The translations under genes and the position numbers were made by a program. Source: Sorghum bicolor (lineage: Eukaryota > Streptophyta > Magnoliopsida > Poales > Poaceae). Taken from it: a DNA stretch of 64,000 bases. Location: NCBI RefSeq assembly GCF_000003195.3, contig NC_012877.2:15927344-15991343 (forward strand), written 5' to 3'. This document shows positions 23,310-34,583 of the stretch, piece by piece. Each line of letters opens with the position of its first letter. Positions within the stretch are counted from its first letter, which is position 1. The notes beneath the pieces were generated by a model, which saw nothing but the letters and a program-made list of their open reading frames with translations, was not told the DNA's origin and made no database searches.

Positions 23310-23510
23310 TTCTTTTTCTTTCCTCTCAGGTGGGTATCTTGTACCCCTAATTTTACTGTCGAACACTTGTCCATTTTTATCTCTCGTCTCACTTTTTCTT
23401 TTCTTCGAGGTTCCGGGCACTTGCCCCTTTTTATTTCCTCGTATCCTTTCTCTCTCTTTTTTTTTCTCTTTTTTTTCTCTCTTTTTTCTCTCTCTTTTTT
23501 TTACTAGAGC
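23310..23510. repeat. Polypyrimidine tract inside E1
   Basis: About 200 bp of almost pure C/T on the plus strand, including ctctctttttttttctctttt and a following (T)nCTCTC pattern near 23447-23505. The overlapping Phe/Leu/Ser-rich frames (and Lys/Glu/Arg-rich ones on the other strand) are only a product of this composition. Confidence 0.85.
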
Positions 23511-24153
23511 ACTCATCTCTTGAAATAATATAGCAAGTGGTAGTAGCCAAAATAACTGGAGCATTTATTTCACAGGGAATAACAGAAATATTTTTGGCCA
23601 TTCTTTCCCGGATTAGGAGTAGAATGTTTTTGGGTGGTTCTGGAGATGGAAATGAGTGGATATATGTGGATGGTACTTCCGGAGTAGAAGTAGCATGTAT
23701 GAGTGAACGTGTAAGTGAATCTTGATTTTAACCACATGACAAGCTCCTAAGGGTCTACACAGCTTGACCACACTCAATGCTCATAAGCAGTAAAAAGTAA
23801 ATGTGTGGCTCAAAGTCTAATAAGCATGTATATATGGCTGTGGTAGGATTTTAAACTCTCATCATACAGGAACTCATCATGTGTTATTTTAAAGATTTTT
23901 AAAGATAAAATTCTCCAGAATTCTAGCATATCTAGGAACAGATAAACAGCAGCTCAACCTTCCCATATCATATCCGTTAACGACTTAGACTTTAGATCAA
24001 GTACTCTTCCCACAAGTTCAGGTTTAGAGCAAATCTTACTTCATAACAGTCATGCCTAAACTTGAGAGAGATTTCAATTTTAAGAACTAGTCATGGCAGA
24101 GCAACTATTCATCATTTCCATGTGAGAGTTTATCATGAGGGTTCATAGCAAAC

Positions 24154-24206
24154 TTTATTTATTTATTTATTTAGCATACTAAGCAAATATATATATATAT
24201 ATATAA
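24154..24206. repeat. (TTTA)n and (TA)n microsatellites
   Basis: A TTTA tetranucleotide run at 24154-24173 is followed by a TA run at about 24187-24206, in the noncoding internal region of E1. Confidence 0.85.
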
Positions 24207-25046
24207 GCACAAAATCTTTATTTGGGTTTTCATGATTATGCATCTTTTTATTATTTGAGTAAAGTATAAACACGAGTAGAAACACTTAGCTGGATAAATG
24301 GGGGTGCTCTCCCCCAAGCTGGGTTTTGACGTAATTTCTTCTGATGTAGCTAGCAGGTGGTAGAGGTGTATTTGAAAGTCAGCAGTATTCTGACAGCGAT
24401 TAGAATGTCCTCCGTCTGCTAGTCTTCTTGATTCTTAAATTCTGTAGAGCTCAAATAGACAACAAAGCTTTGTGGAACTAGTTAAGTGTTAGCATAAATA
24501 TCTAGCCTTTATCATGTTGAGCCTCCTCAATAAATATTACTTATTTAGCAGGATCATGCACTTATTATTTTTTATATTTTTATTGTAAGATGAAAACTTA
24601 TTTATTTTATTTTTATGCCACCACAGTGAATGTACTTATGGGTTTTATGCCATGAGCATACTCACATGGGGCTTACTATGTTTTGTTTTTTTTAACATTT
24701 TTATTTTCTTTTCAAGATAGCATGAACCTGATTAACTAAGCAAACTATTGAATGGAAAAGGATAACTACCAAGTTTACCTCTTGGCAAGGCGTTCGGTAT
24801 TTTTAAGTCCTCCGAACGGGACTCTCCGTTTTCTCAGTCGTCCTGGGATTCGCTAGGTGGCGTAGTCGGTGGTTCCGGCGGTGCCTCCTCTTCGTGTATA
24901 ACTATCTTCTCCCTCCACACCTGACTCGGTGCTACGGTCTCCTCAGGACAATTCTGTTCAAGTTGTATGTCTTAAGACCTTATCACTTCTCCTTCGTAGT
25001 CTACCCATCCGTCCTTGATGATTTGCCTCCTCTGGTTGCGGTTGCG

Positions 25047-25703
25047 TTATCTTCTTCTTGTACTGACCTGCTTAGAGTCTTCAACTATATAGTTAGGGTC
25101 AGTAAAATAGCGGCGTACCTTCTCAGAGGGGAAGTGCATGTAAACTTCTCCGGTTCCAATATAGATGATGGCTTTGATAGTGTTTGAGGAACGGTCTTCC
25201 AAGGATGGTGGGTGGATCATACTCGTCTTCTCCCATGTTAATGACCTGAAAATTATCTGGAGCTGAATGTATGTTGGTTGTAGGAGCATGGTTCCATGCA
25301 GGAGCTGATAAGTGACTGCGGCCATTATGTTGTCGTCAGATCTGGTGTCGTAGAGTGTCTTCTGAAAAGAGTATCCATTGATTGTGCACTCGATGCTTGG
25401 AACACCAGGGTCGTCCTTCTTGATCAGGAAAGGCGACTTGAGTCGACGATCTTGACCTCCTCCGACAAGGATCCAATGTTTTAAGTCTTTTGGACAAGAC
25501 TTCTCACCGTCTTCATCCTTTAGGTGTATCATTTGATTAGGTGTGAATCTTGACGTCTGCACCTCTTGATATGGAGTCACCCATGTTCTTTGTTCGCCCA
25601 GCAGTTCGAAGTGCGGTGTTGACAATATCCTGCTCATTATGTTTGTGCTCATAGATCCAAGTCCTTCACTTGGTGGAGTCTGGGAGTTGTAAAACTCCTC
25701 CAT
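25047..25703 (-). pseudogene. E1 aspartic protease remnant
   Basis: The frame reads KKDDPGVPSIECTINGYSF, then LYDTRSDDNIM where the retropepsin family has D-T/S-G, then TYIQLQ and NTIKAIIYIGTGEVYMHFPS, which is the end of the domain. The catalytic Gly is Arg, so the enzyme should be inactive. The middle of the domain (the 'LADxS.rxPxGiv' to 'ILGRPFL' part) appears replaced or shifted. It is most similar to the second of the two protease copies in E2 (31770-32184). Upstream residues SRFTPNQMIHLKDEDGE have no domain that I know. Confidence 0.7.
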
Positions 25704-27265
25704 GTTTTGTTTGAAGTGTACCTATTCATAGAGACAAGGCAGAGATAAAGTGCATGGGCCCTGTTGGTGGAAAACACCAACAGAACCAAAAGTGTATTTG
25801 TTCTTCTCTAACCTTAAGCATAGTGACCAAGAAAAAGTTGATGGATCATGAGTGTAGCATTTGAAACATTTGTCAGATCATATGGCTCAACCTAATGGAA
25901 AGATAATCTATCTATATTTATGTTTTGTTTATATCTTCCAAAGATTGAATGTGCAACATATTAGCTTATATGTTTAGGAGCGTGGGATCACACAGGTAGT
26001 ACTAAGAACAAAGATTAAAGGACTAAACATGTTGAATTAATTGGGTTGATTAATTTGGAGCTACAAATCATACATGTTTGTTTCTTTATTTTATGTGAAC
26101 GCTAGAACCAAGGAGAAGCTTATAAAAGTGATAGTCAAGTACCTTAAAATGTTACCTTACTTGAAGAGTGACGGTATAGTATCACCTTGTGGAAGCTTTC
26201 CTTTCTTAGCGGTTGTGCATCGTGTTTGTGGCACCCTCCATGGATCATCTCTTTATGATGAATGAGCTATGTCTTCCTTGTGCAAGTCATTAAATTTCAT
26301 GTGTCTCCTTTATCTCCTATGTGAGTTTGTATCTCAGGACTTCCCAGGTTGAAAGTTTTCCTGCAGGGGTTAGTCCAACAAAATATCCCATATCTACTAT
26401 AGCATACTATCGGCTCAAAAATCAACCAAGACACCATGTCTAATTTGATTTAGAAGGGCATTTTAACCTAAGCACCATGCTTAATTTAAAATCCCTTGGA
26501 AGTAAGATCATCATTCCTAAACTAAGCACCATGCTTAATTAAGAGATAAATGAAACTATTCCAAACCTAGACATATACTAAAGCAAATAAAGGTAGCATG
26601 AGAGCATTTATAGAGATCTACTTAAGTGGAGATGAAGTAGTGTAATTAGTATTTAACAAATTGAGCATGTCTCAAAGGTAAGGACAACCAACATAGCAAC
26701 ATGGCAAAAGATGTTTTTATGTAAAGTACTCCCCCAAGCTTGAATTTTACAAAATTCAAGCTTGGATGAATTTAATTCAATGTTGCATGATGGTTGGTTG
26801 GGCATACCTTGTACTTGTCATTCATCTCATCTTCTTGCTCCAATCCTGGAAAGGTTAGTGCCAAGAATACCCGAAGGAATATTTCTACAATTATCTTTAT
26901 ATGCTCAATACACAAGGCAATGTTGCAAATAATTAGAAGTGCTTGTTTTAGGACACTAAGCTTGTCCTTGGGAAACCATCAATTAACTCAACGAGATCTG
27001 CAATATTTATTATAGACATATGCATCGACAACCGCTCTTTTAAAGTTGTTATAAATAGAAAAGAAGAGAGGGTTGGAGATCTCAAATGTGGTAATGTTGG
27101 AGAGACCAATTGATTGGGGAGATGTTGCATATGAGCATGGACTTGGTAAGGTATTTATGAAATAACTTCCATGCTCACTGTTGTTTCTCCCATTCTCAAA
27201 CTCCAAGGATGATTCTTCATGAATGCTTAAAATTCCTCTAGGATTGTCTCTCAAGTTTGTTTTAT

Positions 27266-27913
27266 CTATCCATTCAATGGTGATAGCACATGGATTTTTA
27301 ATGCCTCTAGCCATCGATGTTGCTCTTCTCGATCCTCCTTCTTATGTATGGGATGTCTAGAGAGATTCATAGGATTATCGGGAGGTTCAAGAGAAAGAGC
27401 ATAGTAGAAACTATTAAGCTCAAGGATGGGTCGGATAGCCGAATCATGGGATTGAAATATTTGGAAATTGGCTATTGAAACTTCCTTTCCTCGTCTGGGA
27501 GATGATTCCTTCTCTATCTCTAGGATATTTTTATGAAGACTAGTGCAAGAAGGATGTCCACAAATGAAGACATACCTTCCTTTACTAATAGATAAAGAAA
27601 GAAAGACTCTACCAAAGGTTATATGATTAAGACCAATGTGAAAATATCTAGGAAAAACATGGTCATGTAGGGCTAGGTCTAAACCAGAATTTATAGAAAG
27701 ATTAACAGATTCCCTAGGTGTAGCTAAAAGTGCATTATCTTCTTGATTAAAAGATAGGACCTCGGCTATAGAAAAGGGTTGGTTTTGACCTATTGCAATC
27801 AACTTCGGACACAGATCATAATTAGGGGCAGGACGTGTTGACTCCCATGGTCTATGGTTGGTCTCCGAAGGTGCAAAGAATTCAATAATAGGTATGGAAT
27901 TTAAGTTATCCAT
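27266..27913 (-). pseudogene. E1 gag remnant with internal deletion
   Basis: Begins MDNLNSIPIIEFFAPSETNH, collinear with the E3 gag start (MDFTPINKFFAPKGE). After IAIGQNQPFS it jumps to VLSFNQED, NSGLDLALHDHVFPRYFHIG, matching the C-terminal part of the retrotransposon gag domain of E3. About 85 residues of the gag core are therefore missing. The upstream extension to 27958 is hydrophobic and belongs to the leader. No zinc knuckle is seen. Confidence 0.7.
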
Positions 27914-27999
27914 AAAAATAAAAAGATAAAAGAATAAAAGTATAAAAGTATAATACAAGATAATAGCGATTCAAAGTTATCTCAGCAAACCGTCTTTCT

Positions 28000-28016
28000 C
28001 CCCGGCAACGGCGCGA
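28000..28016 (-). promoter_or_regulatory. E1 primer-binding site, tRNA-Asp type
   Basis: The plus strand here reads like the 3' end of plant tRNA-Asp (CCCCGGCAACGGCGCCA) with 16 of 17 bases equal, so the minus-strand RNA of E1 can pair with that tRNA to prime reverse transcription. It lies 8 bp inside the 5' LTR edge. Confidence 0.85.
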
Positions 28017-28024
28017 GAAATGCT

Positions 28025-29402
28025 TGTTGATATTTGGTAACGCAATTAGAAAATGATCCGCAAGCGCACGGATATCGGGGAGCATTTCACCCGGGAGGTT
28101 ATCCAGAGTTATCGTATTTATATTTTTACCACTGGGAGAAAGGGTGCATCTGACTAACCAAATCTATTGCTACTATCCCTTTAGGCTACAAAGAATGTTT
28201 CTCGATGTGAGTGATGTATAGAGAAGACTGCAACTGTAGTCTCGTTCTAACCTTGGTAAGGATGATCTACTGTTCTATTGGGGAGGCTCACGGAATCTAG
28301 ACAACACAAAGGATGTTCGACCCGCACCTATAAACCTACCCGTCCTGCTAACAAGATATGGGATACAAAGGTAACTCAGAAATGTCACGTTCCTCGCTAC
28401 TACCATGGTCCAGCTAGTCAGGGGATATCTATGAGTACCCTAGCCTAAACACCACGTTTACGCTAGCAAGTGATTACTCTAATACTCAACCGGAAGAGGA
28501 TTAAAGTAAACTCATAAACCAAAGAACAATAAAACAAGAACTTACTAGCATTAGAAGTCGAATTACTGAAGAATCTTAGAAGCAAGCCTCGGGTTAGCAG
28601 ACTTGATCCTGCAGGTACAACTCGGAGTAGACACCGACAGGCCGGCCTTCCTCCGATCTACACCTCCACTCTATCTCTCTCAATCTAATAGAAACTAGAA
28701 GATCTATTTCTACTTTACATTGGTTGCTAAGCCTAAAAAGAAATATTATTTAGAGAAGAGGTTTTCCTTCGAGGGCACCCCTCAATCTCTATGATAATTT
28801 CTTCTCTCCTCCAAGGGCCAGGGGGGTCTCCTTATATAGTCCTTCTCCTCTATGCGTTTTTGGTTCAGCAGGCGATGTGGTACTAAACTTTCCACCATAT
28901 CTCATTAAAATGCACATAGGCCTTAATGGACCAAAACCTGATTTGGGCCCAATTAATCCCGCAGCTCTTTTATATAGAGTCCTTCTTTTATTAATATCTC
29001 TTGATTCCGAACTCCAAATATAGCAAATAATATATGCATTTCGATCAGCTCGACGAGATCTTTGCAATGGTGTACTCCATTCTGTGATTGGTGGAAACAC
29101 CTGGGCGGGCGCCCAAGGGGAGAGGGCGGGCGCCCTGCCCCCAGGCCCGTTCGGCCTCCCGTTCGTTCCCGTGGCTTCTGGAGTCTTCTAGATGATAGAA
29201 AATTGCGCGGCACGTTAATATCTCTATGTAATCCCGACGTGTGGGCCTTTCTTCCATATTTCCTAATAACCCCCTGCAGAAATAGACAAACATCAAAAAT
29301 CATGGAATTCTGTCAGATAAAACCCGTCTAGGTGTTGGTTGCATTTGGATCCTTTTCTTTATTTATTTGATGATTATATTTGATACTTAAGGACCGTCAA
29401 CA
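28025..29402 (-). repeat. E1 5' LTR, complete (copy B), 1378 bp
   Basis: On the plus strand it runs from TGTTGATATT to CCGTCAACA, an inverted TGTTGA/TCAACA end pair. The right part equals copy A; the ends and the cgcaagcgcacggat block near 28063 also match copy C (35748-36986). It contains a GC-rich block with gggcgggcgccc repeated twice (29104-29135). No coding frame is supported. Confidence 0.85.
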
Positions 29403-29447
29403 ATGGCTAGTTGCTAAATGACAAGTTAATTGTATACCAAACATTTC

Positions 29448-29536
29448 TGGCGTTGTTGCTAGAGGTAGAGTTTATCTCTGTTTTTCGTAATGACGATAGT
29501 CAATGTCAACAAGCATTTTTGGCGTCGTTGCTGGGG
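29448..29536 (+). promoter_or_regulatory. Two tRNA-Asp-like primer-binding sites of E2
   Basis: tggcgttgttgctagagg at 29448 and tggcgtcgttgctgggga at 29520 both resemble the complement of the tRNA-Asp 3' end (TGGCGCCGTTGCCGGGG). The second is preceded by gtcaacaagcattttt, which parallels the LTR end plus spacer in E1 (TCAACAAGCATTTC). The second is thus the more likely genuine site. Confidence 0.65.
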
Positions 29537-29666
29537 AAGGCACAATAATCTTAGGATATATTGATAACATATATACACATGAATAAACTCATATTACCAA
29601 TCGATTCTAACTCAATCAGGTACACCCTTCATCGTTATCATTTTCTTATCTTATACAGGGTGATGA

Positions 29667-31072
29667 ATGAATGGTTTTTCTCTTCCAAGAAACTTTATTG
29701 AAGATCTAGAGAAACTCCTTAGAAAGAAGAAGTTTGTAGAAGCAAGGGACAAATTTGAATCACAATCAAGAACACCTCTGCTGCTCAAGCTAGTTCTTCA
29801 GAGGAGCCAGCTCCAACATTGGAAGAGGAATTTGATGAACAAGTAGAAGAACAAGCAAAAGAGCATTTAGGTGAAAACCTAGCTCCTGCGGTTGAAAACA
29901 TGGCTGAAAAGACATTGCAAGAGTTCTCTGCCCCAACAACAACAAACATTCGGACTGGACCAGCAGTCAACACTAGGGAGAATGGATTCGAGCTCAAGCT
30001 GCTCTCATTACCATGGTTCAAGACAGCCAATTCTATGGAAAAGCTCATGAAGATGCAAGTACATACTTATAATATTTTCTAGAGATTTGCAGCACCTTCA
30101 CGATCAGAGGTGTATCAGAAGATGCTATCTTACTCCGTCTTTTCCCGTTCTCATTGTTAGGGAAAGCCAAGGAGTGGTTCTACATTAACAAAGACAAACA
30201 CAATACATTGGACCTTTGCTCGACTACTTTCGTGGCAAAATTCTTTCCTACAACCAAGACCAATGCTCTGTGTGGGATGATTGCAAGTTTCCAACAACAA
30301 CATGGTGAATCATTCACTGAAGCATGGGAAAGATTCTAGAATTACATTGAAGACTGTCCTCATCATGGGATAGAGGAGTGGCTGTTAATGCAGACTTTCT
30401 ATCACAGGCTCATCTCTAGTACCCTTGAGTCTATTGATGCTGCAGCTGGGGGAGCTTTCCTGTAACTTAAGCTCTGAGACGCTAAAGAACTTGTTGAGAA
30501 GATGGCCTCAAATTCAACATGCAATGAAGAACGTACTCAGCCTCGGAAGAAAGGAGGAGGAATCCATCATCTCAAGGAAGCCGACATGGTCACTGCCAAA
30601 CTAGACCTCATCATGAAGAAGCTCGACATAGAGAAGAAGGAAGTCATGCACATCAGTGATTCCCATATGACATGTGAAGAATGTGGAGACTATAGGCACT
30701 CAACTGTCAGTTGCCCTACACTACAAGAGGATGTGAACTTCACCAACAACAACACCTACTATCGTCCTCAACAAAATTAAGGGTGGAACCAACAACCTCG
30801 ACAAGGTAATTACCAAGGTAACAACCAAGGTAATAATTTTAATAACAACCTTCTGCCTTTGAGAGAATTAGTTACTAGTCAATCCAAACTGCTAGATCAA
30901 ATGACTAGGAAACTAACATCAAATGATAAAACTTTGGAAAACATACATGCTAGAATGGATACTTTTGCTTCTGCCATAAAGAATCAACATAGTTTCAATA
31001 AAATGCTAGAATCACAATTAGCTCAATTAGCTACTGTTGTTCCTCCATTAGAAAAAGGCAAGATTCTAGGCT
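29667..31072 (+). pseudogene. E2 gag, broken
   Basis: Starts MNGFSLPRNFIEDLEKLL; the frame shifts near 29770 into an acidic linker (29780-30080). The gag core follows with ILLRLFPFSLLGKAKEWFYI, AKFFPTTKT, FQQQHGESFTEAWERF, a stop at 30337-30339, then YIEDCPHHGIEEWLLMQTFY and two more stops near 30463 and 30472. A CCHC zinc knuckle (CEECGDYRHSTVSC) lies at about 30683-30724, and a Gln/Asn-rich stretch is followed by a coiled-coil-like segment (30859-31074). The Tat-type gag is thus complete in order but carries at least one frameshift and several stops. Confidence 0.75.
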
Positions 31073-31179
31073 AACTAGAAGATTTAGAAACTGCTAACCT
31101 TGTTGATATTCACAATGCAACCCAATATCATATTGAGCTTGTAGATGTACAGTGGATTGACCACTCTTTACTAGAGAAG

Positions 31180-32184
31180 ATGGGAGACCCTAGAAGACCT
31201 GTCATTCCTATCTCTATAGGATGTCACAGCTTTCCAGAGGCTATCTATGATTTCGGCACAAGTGTCAACATCATGCCCAAGGTAATTTATGAAAAAATTT
31301 TAAATGATCCCCTGTTGTACACAAATATGCATTTGCAGCTTGCAGATCAATCCATTTGCTACCCTGAGGGAGTACTAGAAGAAGTTGTCATTAGAGTGGG
31401 GCAATCATATATCCCAGTTGACTTCGTGGTCATGGAGACAGGAGTAGATGAGAAGGCACCCATCATTTTGGGCAAACCATTCTTGTGCACAACAAAAGCC
31501 ATCATCTATGTGGAGTACGCCAAGATTGTCCTATCCATTAAGGACGAGAAAGAGAGATTCATATTCAAGAACCGCGTCCTGAAAGCTTCTGCAGCCCCGA
31601 AGCAATTCCATCAACAAAAAAAGCAAGAACAACAACCAATGCCAAAGAAGAAGAACAATAGAGACAACAGAAGATGGAGGAGGACCAAGCATGCACCAGC
31701 AGAGACAACTCAATTGATCACTGCTCTCAACATAGAGAATGATCATATGCTACCCATGCCATTTCCAACCAAGAGAGGTGATCCAGGAGTTCCAATCATT
31801 GAATGCACAATCAAAAACACCACCTTCGCCCACACCGTCTGCGACACTGGATCAGGCTGCAACATAATATCAAAACAGGTATACGATGTGTTATTTGATT
31901 TACCTTTATACCCAACATGTATTCAGTTGTAGATGGTGGATCAATCACTAAGGTTCCCTGAAGGAGTGGTCAAGGATGTCATGGTAAGAATTCAAGGACA
32001 ATATATACTTGCAGATTTTCTAGTTCTTGACATACAGGGAGACAATGATTCCCCGATCCTCTTGGGAAGACCGTTCCTCTACTCAGCCAACGCCAACATC
32101 TACATCGGTTCCAGACATATCCACTTCAACCTACCTGCTAGAAAGGTACGTTGTCAATTTAGAACACTAGTTAACCATGTGTAG
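31180..32184 (+). pseudogene. E2 protease region with two tandem retropepsin-like domains
   Basis: Domain 1 (31180-31560) reads RRPVIPISIGCHSF, AIYDFGTSVNIM (catalytic DTG altered to DFG), LQLADQSICYPEGV, PVDFVVMET and PIILGKPFLCTTKAIIYVEY. A Lys/Gln/Arg-rich linker (31561-31770) follows. Domain 2 (31771-32184) reads RGDPGVPIIECTI, TVCDTGSGCNII (intact DTG), a TAG stop at 31930-31932, MVDQSLRFPEGVV, ADFLVLDI and PILLGRPFLYSANANIYIGS. Both copies are full length by motif order. Retropepsins normally work as dimers of a single domain; a fused pair is unusual. The in-frame stop and DFG change suggest loss of activity. Confidence 0.75.
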
Positions 32185-33560
32185 ATCAGGAAGCAACGCA
32201 ACAGGAGAAGACGCCAAGCCCACCGTCAGGCTGCCCAGCCTCACTATGGATGGGAAGACTTTCTTGGCAAGATTGTGAAAATATGAAGATCGCTTCATGG
32301 AGCAAGAAGAGAACACGTGAGCACCCCATTGAAGTGAGTGGGCAGAAGAAGCTAAAAGGATGAACCAAATCACCAAGAAAGAGAATAAAGCTGAAAAGTT
32401 GGAGCTAAAGAAGAAAGAAGCAAAAGAGACAGAAGCAGGATGGATGGAAGACGCACGTGATGCATCACCATAAAACGGGGAGTTGACTAAGGTTACCTCA
32501 GACAATGAACCCACTAAGTAAGTGCTCCCTTCTATCTAAGTCCTGTCGGTAGACTTTAAAATTCCGTACCCTAGCCATAAGGTTAGAATAGTAGTTATCT
32601 AGTTAAGTTAGCATACATTAGTAATTTTGCTTTAATACACCTAGTAGCATATTTATTTCTCTTGGCATATTAATATAAAAACAAAAAAAATTTACTTTTA
32701 ATTACTGCATTATAAATACCAATGCCCCATGTGAATAAACTTATGGTAACCCCTTAGGAGTTACTGTGGTGGCATAAAATTTTTTTTACAACATTCATAT
32801 TTATTTCATGCATTATAAAATCAGAAAATACAAAAAAAAGATAGAAAAATGAAATTCTACAAAATTAGCTCATAAGAATAATCAATTGCTCATTGGCTGG
32901 CCGTTAACCCATTATTAAATTCAAGCCTCGAGTTTTGGTTTTCTTGTTGGAGTATGACTATGCAGGAATATCATAGTAAGAAGAGAGTCTATCAGTGGCA
33001 CCCACTAGGTCCGCTACTGGCTAGCTCGCTCTGAAGGACGTCTACATCAGATATTGCAAACATCTATCTTGGGGGAGGAGGATCCCCTAGTTATTAGGTA
33101 ATTATACCTAAGTGATTTTTTGTGTCGATATAGTCATAAAAATACCAAAAGTATATGGGTACATGAAGGTCCACAAGTCCTAGAGTCTTTTTGAGAGTTT
33201 ATAATTAGTTAAGTGTTAAAGTCTATCTAGAGTCAGGTTAAACTAGAGCTAAATAAAAAATTATGAACATTAAAATTTTGTCTAGGAGATGATGAATAGT
33301 TGCTGTGTTATAATTCTTTACAAGTACCTAGATTCCAACGTTAGATTCTCTCGAGTTTTGGACATTACTGTTTTAGTTTGAAGGTTTACTCTGAACCTGC
33401 AATTTGTGGAGGCATAAGTTTGAACTAAGTCTAGGTAGTTGGTTGATATGATCATTGAAAGTTTGAGCTGCTATTTATCTTATTCCTAGCATTACTAAGT
33501 TCTGAAGATTTATTTTGAAAACCATCAAGGAAACAGAAGAAAGAGTGGTTTGCAAGCCGT
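32185..33560 (+). other. Noncoding internal 3' region of E2
   Basis: After a short Lys-rich tail (32185-32470, frame broken) the sequence is AT-rich and noncoding. It holds ttactgtggtggcataaaa near 32760, the inverse of a block in E1, and a polypurine-like cttgggggaggagg near 33068-33081. No 3' LTR follows before E3 sequence begins. Confidence 0.55.
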
Positions 33561-33579
33561 TCCAACATTTCATAACGGA

Positions 33580-34343
33580 AAGTGATCTTTCTTTGTAGCC
33601 TTGTTGAGTTTTCGATAGTCAATACACATACGCCACCCAGTGACAATTCGTTGAGGGATGAGTTCATTCTTCTCATTCCTAACGACCATCATTCCTCTTT
33701 TCTTTGGCACTACTTGGACAGGGCTAACCCACTCACTATGTGGCACAAGATAAATAATCCCAGCATGATAGAGTTTGAGGACCTCTTTCTTAACAACCTC
33801 TCACATAGCATTGTTAAGTCTCTGTTGTGGTTCCCTTGAAGGTGTAAAATTGGGATCAATAGGGATACAATGAGTGTAGAGAATGGGACTAATGCCTGTG
33901 GGATCTTCGAGAGAGTAGCCAAATGCTGATCTATGCCTTTCAGGAACAGTGACAAGTTGTTGTGTTTCATAATTGGAAACCTTGTCACTGATAATTACTA
34001 GAGTTTTTGGGTTGTTGTGCAAAAAGACATATTTAAGGCTAGAAGGAAGAGGATTTAACTCTATCGAAGGAGTTGAAGGTTGTTCATTTTTGTCTAGCTC
34101 AACGGGTTCTACCAACTCTTCTTCTTCTTGAACAAAGTGTTCATGATTAAAGAATGGTTGGGCCATCTCCTCTTGAGTCAGCATTAAGATCTCCTCAATA
34201 GGATCTGGTTCAAGTTTGGGTTCCACTATCGTGTTAATTGATCTAGCAAGAGGAACAACAATAGTAGAATTCCCAACCTTGAAGTCTAAATGACCTCGTT
34301 GTGGTTGTTCTTGTAGAAGTTTCATGATTGGTCTGCCAATCAA
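33580..34343 (-). pseudogene. E3 linker and N-terminal reverse transcriptase
   Basis: The frame 34343-33801 reads MIGRPIMKLLQEQPQ, an acidic linker, VIISDKVSNYETQQLVTVPE, HRSAFGYSLEDPTGISPILY and FTPSREPQQRLNNAM, then a stop at 33801-33803. The same frame goes on with VVKKEVLKLYHAGIIYLVPH, WVSPVQVVPKKRGMMVV and RMCIDYRKLNKATKKD to about 33580. These are the RT fingers of the Athila/Tat group. The catalytic YxDD is not present. Confidence 0.75.
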
Positions 34344-34583
34344 GAGAAGAATCTCTGGTATGTCAAAAATGTGAAAATCTAGACATATTCCAGAGTCCTT
34401 GATTCTAACATGAACTGCCCTTAATACCCCATGGCTTTCTAGAATTAATCCAGATGGACTTTGTAAAAGTTTTTGAGATGGGGTTATGGACTCGTTGGGA
34501 TAAAGAGTGTCAGCTAACTCCTTGGAAATAACATTTATCCCAACATATGGATTGTAGTGGACCTTCCTAGTGGACCCTGTAAT

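Larger units (their letters stand above)
22256..29402 (-). mobile_element. E1: non-autonomous Tat-lineage Ty3/gypsy element, minus orientation
   Basis: Read on the minus strand it has a 5' LTR (29402-28025), a tRNA-Asp primer site (28016-28000), a gag remnant (27913-27266), a protease remnant (25703-25047), a long noncoding internal region, a polypurine tract (AGCTTGGGGGAG, near 22630-22619) and a 3' LTR of which only 360 bp remain (22615-22256). RT, RNase H and integrase are absent. It could have moved only with enzymes supplied by a relative. The tcccccaagct motif recurs at about 22619, 24310 and 26731, so there are several polypurine-like tracts, as is common in this lineage. Confidence 0.75.
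29403..33560 (+). mobile_element. E2: Tat-lineage Ty3/gypsy element, plus orientation, gag and tandem protease only
   Basis: Two tRNA-Asp primer-like sites (29448-29460, 29520-29536) are followed by gag (29667-31072), two protease-like domains (31180-32184) and about 1.3 kb of noncoding internal sequence with a polypurine-like cttgggggaggagg near 33068-33081. There is no RT, RNase H or integrase. Its 5' LTR is not recognisable; the E1 LTR lies 40 bp upstream. Its right end is lost against E3 somewhere near 33540-33580. The noncoding part is homologous, in inverse orientation, to that of E1 (shared ttttatgccaccacagt and cacatggggc). Confidence 0.7.

Noticed and set aside
23232..23564. Lys/Glu/Arg-rich frame on the minus strand
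   Set aside because: Low-complexity product of a polypyrimidine tract.
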